From positions 1-15,586 of the forward strand of contig CAMBSS010000103.1 in NCBI GenBank assembly GCA_945870465.1: a DNA stretch of 15,586 bases, given 5' to 3'. The notes under the pieces are model-generated. The model ran no database searches. It was given only the letters and a program-made list of their open reading frames with translations, and was not told where the DNA came from. How positions within the stretch are numbered: position 1 is the stretch's first letter; the number at the start of each line of letters is the position of its first letter. The translations under genes and the position numbers were made by a program. Below, piece after piece: positions 15,261-15,586 of this stretch. The stretch comes from Bordetella parapertussis. GTDB taxonomy: Bacteria > Pseudomonadota > Gammaproteobacteria > Burkholderiales > SG8-41.

Positions 15261-15586
15261 CTAGCCGCGGCCGCCGCGCAAATCGCGCACGATTTCGCGC
15301 GCGGCATTCATCCCCGGTACGCCGGACACGCCGCCGCCCGGATGCGTGCCAGCCCCGCACATATACAACCGCGCGAGCGGTCCGCGATACGCGGCATAAC
15401 CCAAAATCGGTCGCGCGCTGTAAAGCTGATCGAGCGCAAGCGCGCCGTGAAAAATATCGCCACCCACTAAGCCAAATTGGCGTTCGAGATCGAGCGGCGA
15501 CAGCACTTTGCGGCCGAGCACGCTCGCCTTGAAATTCGGCGCCCAGTTATTCACGGTTTCTATCACCAGATCGGCTGCTGCATCCC
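15261..15586 (-). CDS. Phytoene-dehydrogenase-like FAD oxidoreductase, C-terminal part
   Basis: About 108 codons of the C-terminus; the gene continues beyond the window end. The frame is open through the last base. The segment ADLVIETVNNWAPNFKASVLGR, then ERQFGLVGGDIFHGALALDQL, and the FAD-binding C-terminal motif LYMCGAGTHPGGGVSGVPGMNAAREIV fit the NAD(P)/FAD-dependent oxidoreductase group related to CrtI and vertebrate PYROXD2. An internal GTG at 15566 is not a plausible start because homology goes on upstream. Convergent with the DUF2889 gene. Substrate cannot be inferred. Confidence 0.9.
   Translation of the reverse strand, partial: DAAADLVIETVNNWAPNFKASVLGRKVLSPLDLERQFGLVGGDIFHGALALDQLYSARPILGYAAYRGPLARLYMCGAGTHPGGGVSGVPGMNAAREIVRDLRGGRG

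Overview
This GC-rich window looks like a chromosomal segment from a polyhydroxyalkanoate-making betaproteobacterium. The evidence is a class I PHA synthase, a fused isobutyryl-CoA mutase (IcmF), a MerR-type LiuR regulator and a leucine/isovalerate (liu) cluster. Order and genus cannot be set from the sequence alone. No tRNA, rRNA, transposase, phage gene or CRISPR array was seen.

Layout. (1) 1-2694, minus: most of icmF, a B12-dependent acyl-CoA mutase fused to its own G-protein chaperone; its 3' end lies beyond the window. A 69-bp double-palindrome repeat sits inside the gene without breaking the frame. (2) 2727-3563, plus: a BtuF-like cobalamin-binding protein with no signal peptide, divergent from icmF. 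(3) 3570-5381, minus: phaC. Behind its start, 5408-5674, is a metallo-beta-lactamase-fold gene that has lost its whole catalytic centre. (4) 5750-14488, plus: the liu region. Its order is liuR, hotdog thioesterase, isovaleryl-CoA dehydrogenase, acetyl-CoA acetyltransferase, DsbA/HCCA-isomerase-like protein, macrodomain protein, SAM methyltransferase, methylcrotonyl-CoA carboxylase beta subunit, methylglutaconyl-CoA hydratase and HMG-CoA lyase. (5) 14498-15257, plus: DUF1289 and DUF2889 proteins. (6) 15261-15586, minus: C-terminal part of a phytoene-dehydrogenase-like flavoprotein.

How the genes work together. The liu enzymes convert isovaleryl-CoA to 3-methylcrotonyl-CoA, 3-methylglutaconyl-CoA, HMG-CoA, then acetyl-CoA and acetoacetate. 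The thiolase connects acetoacetyl-CoA with acetyl-CoA, and PhaC polymerises hydroxyacyl-CoA. The biotin-carrying carboxylase subunit (liuD), usual in such operons, is absent here. IcmF keeps the isobutyryl-type substrate residues and could link branched C4/C5 acyl-CoAs to linear ones. Two nearly identical palindromes (TTACGT-TT-ACGTAA and TAACGT-TA-ACGTAA) flank liuR and are the likely LiuR operators.

The most notable points are the in-frame palindromic repeat in icmF, the gutted hydrolase beside phaC, the missing liuD, and the three accessory genes (DsbA-like, macrodomain, methyltransferase) between thiolase and carboxylase. Two further unrelated dispersed inverted repeats fill the larger gaps in the liu cluster. 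I did not find a clearly new defence or mobile system; this is mainly a metabolic locus.
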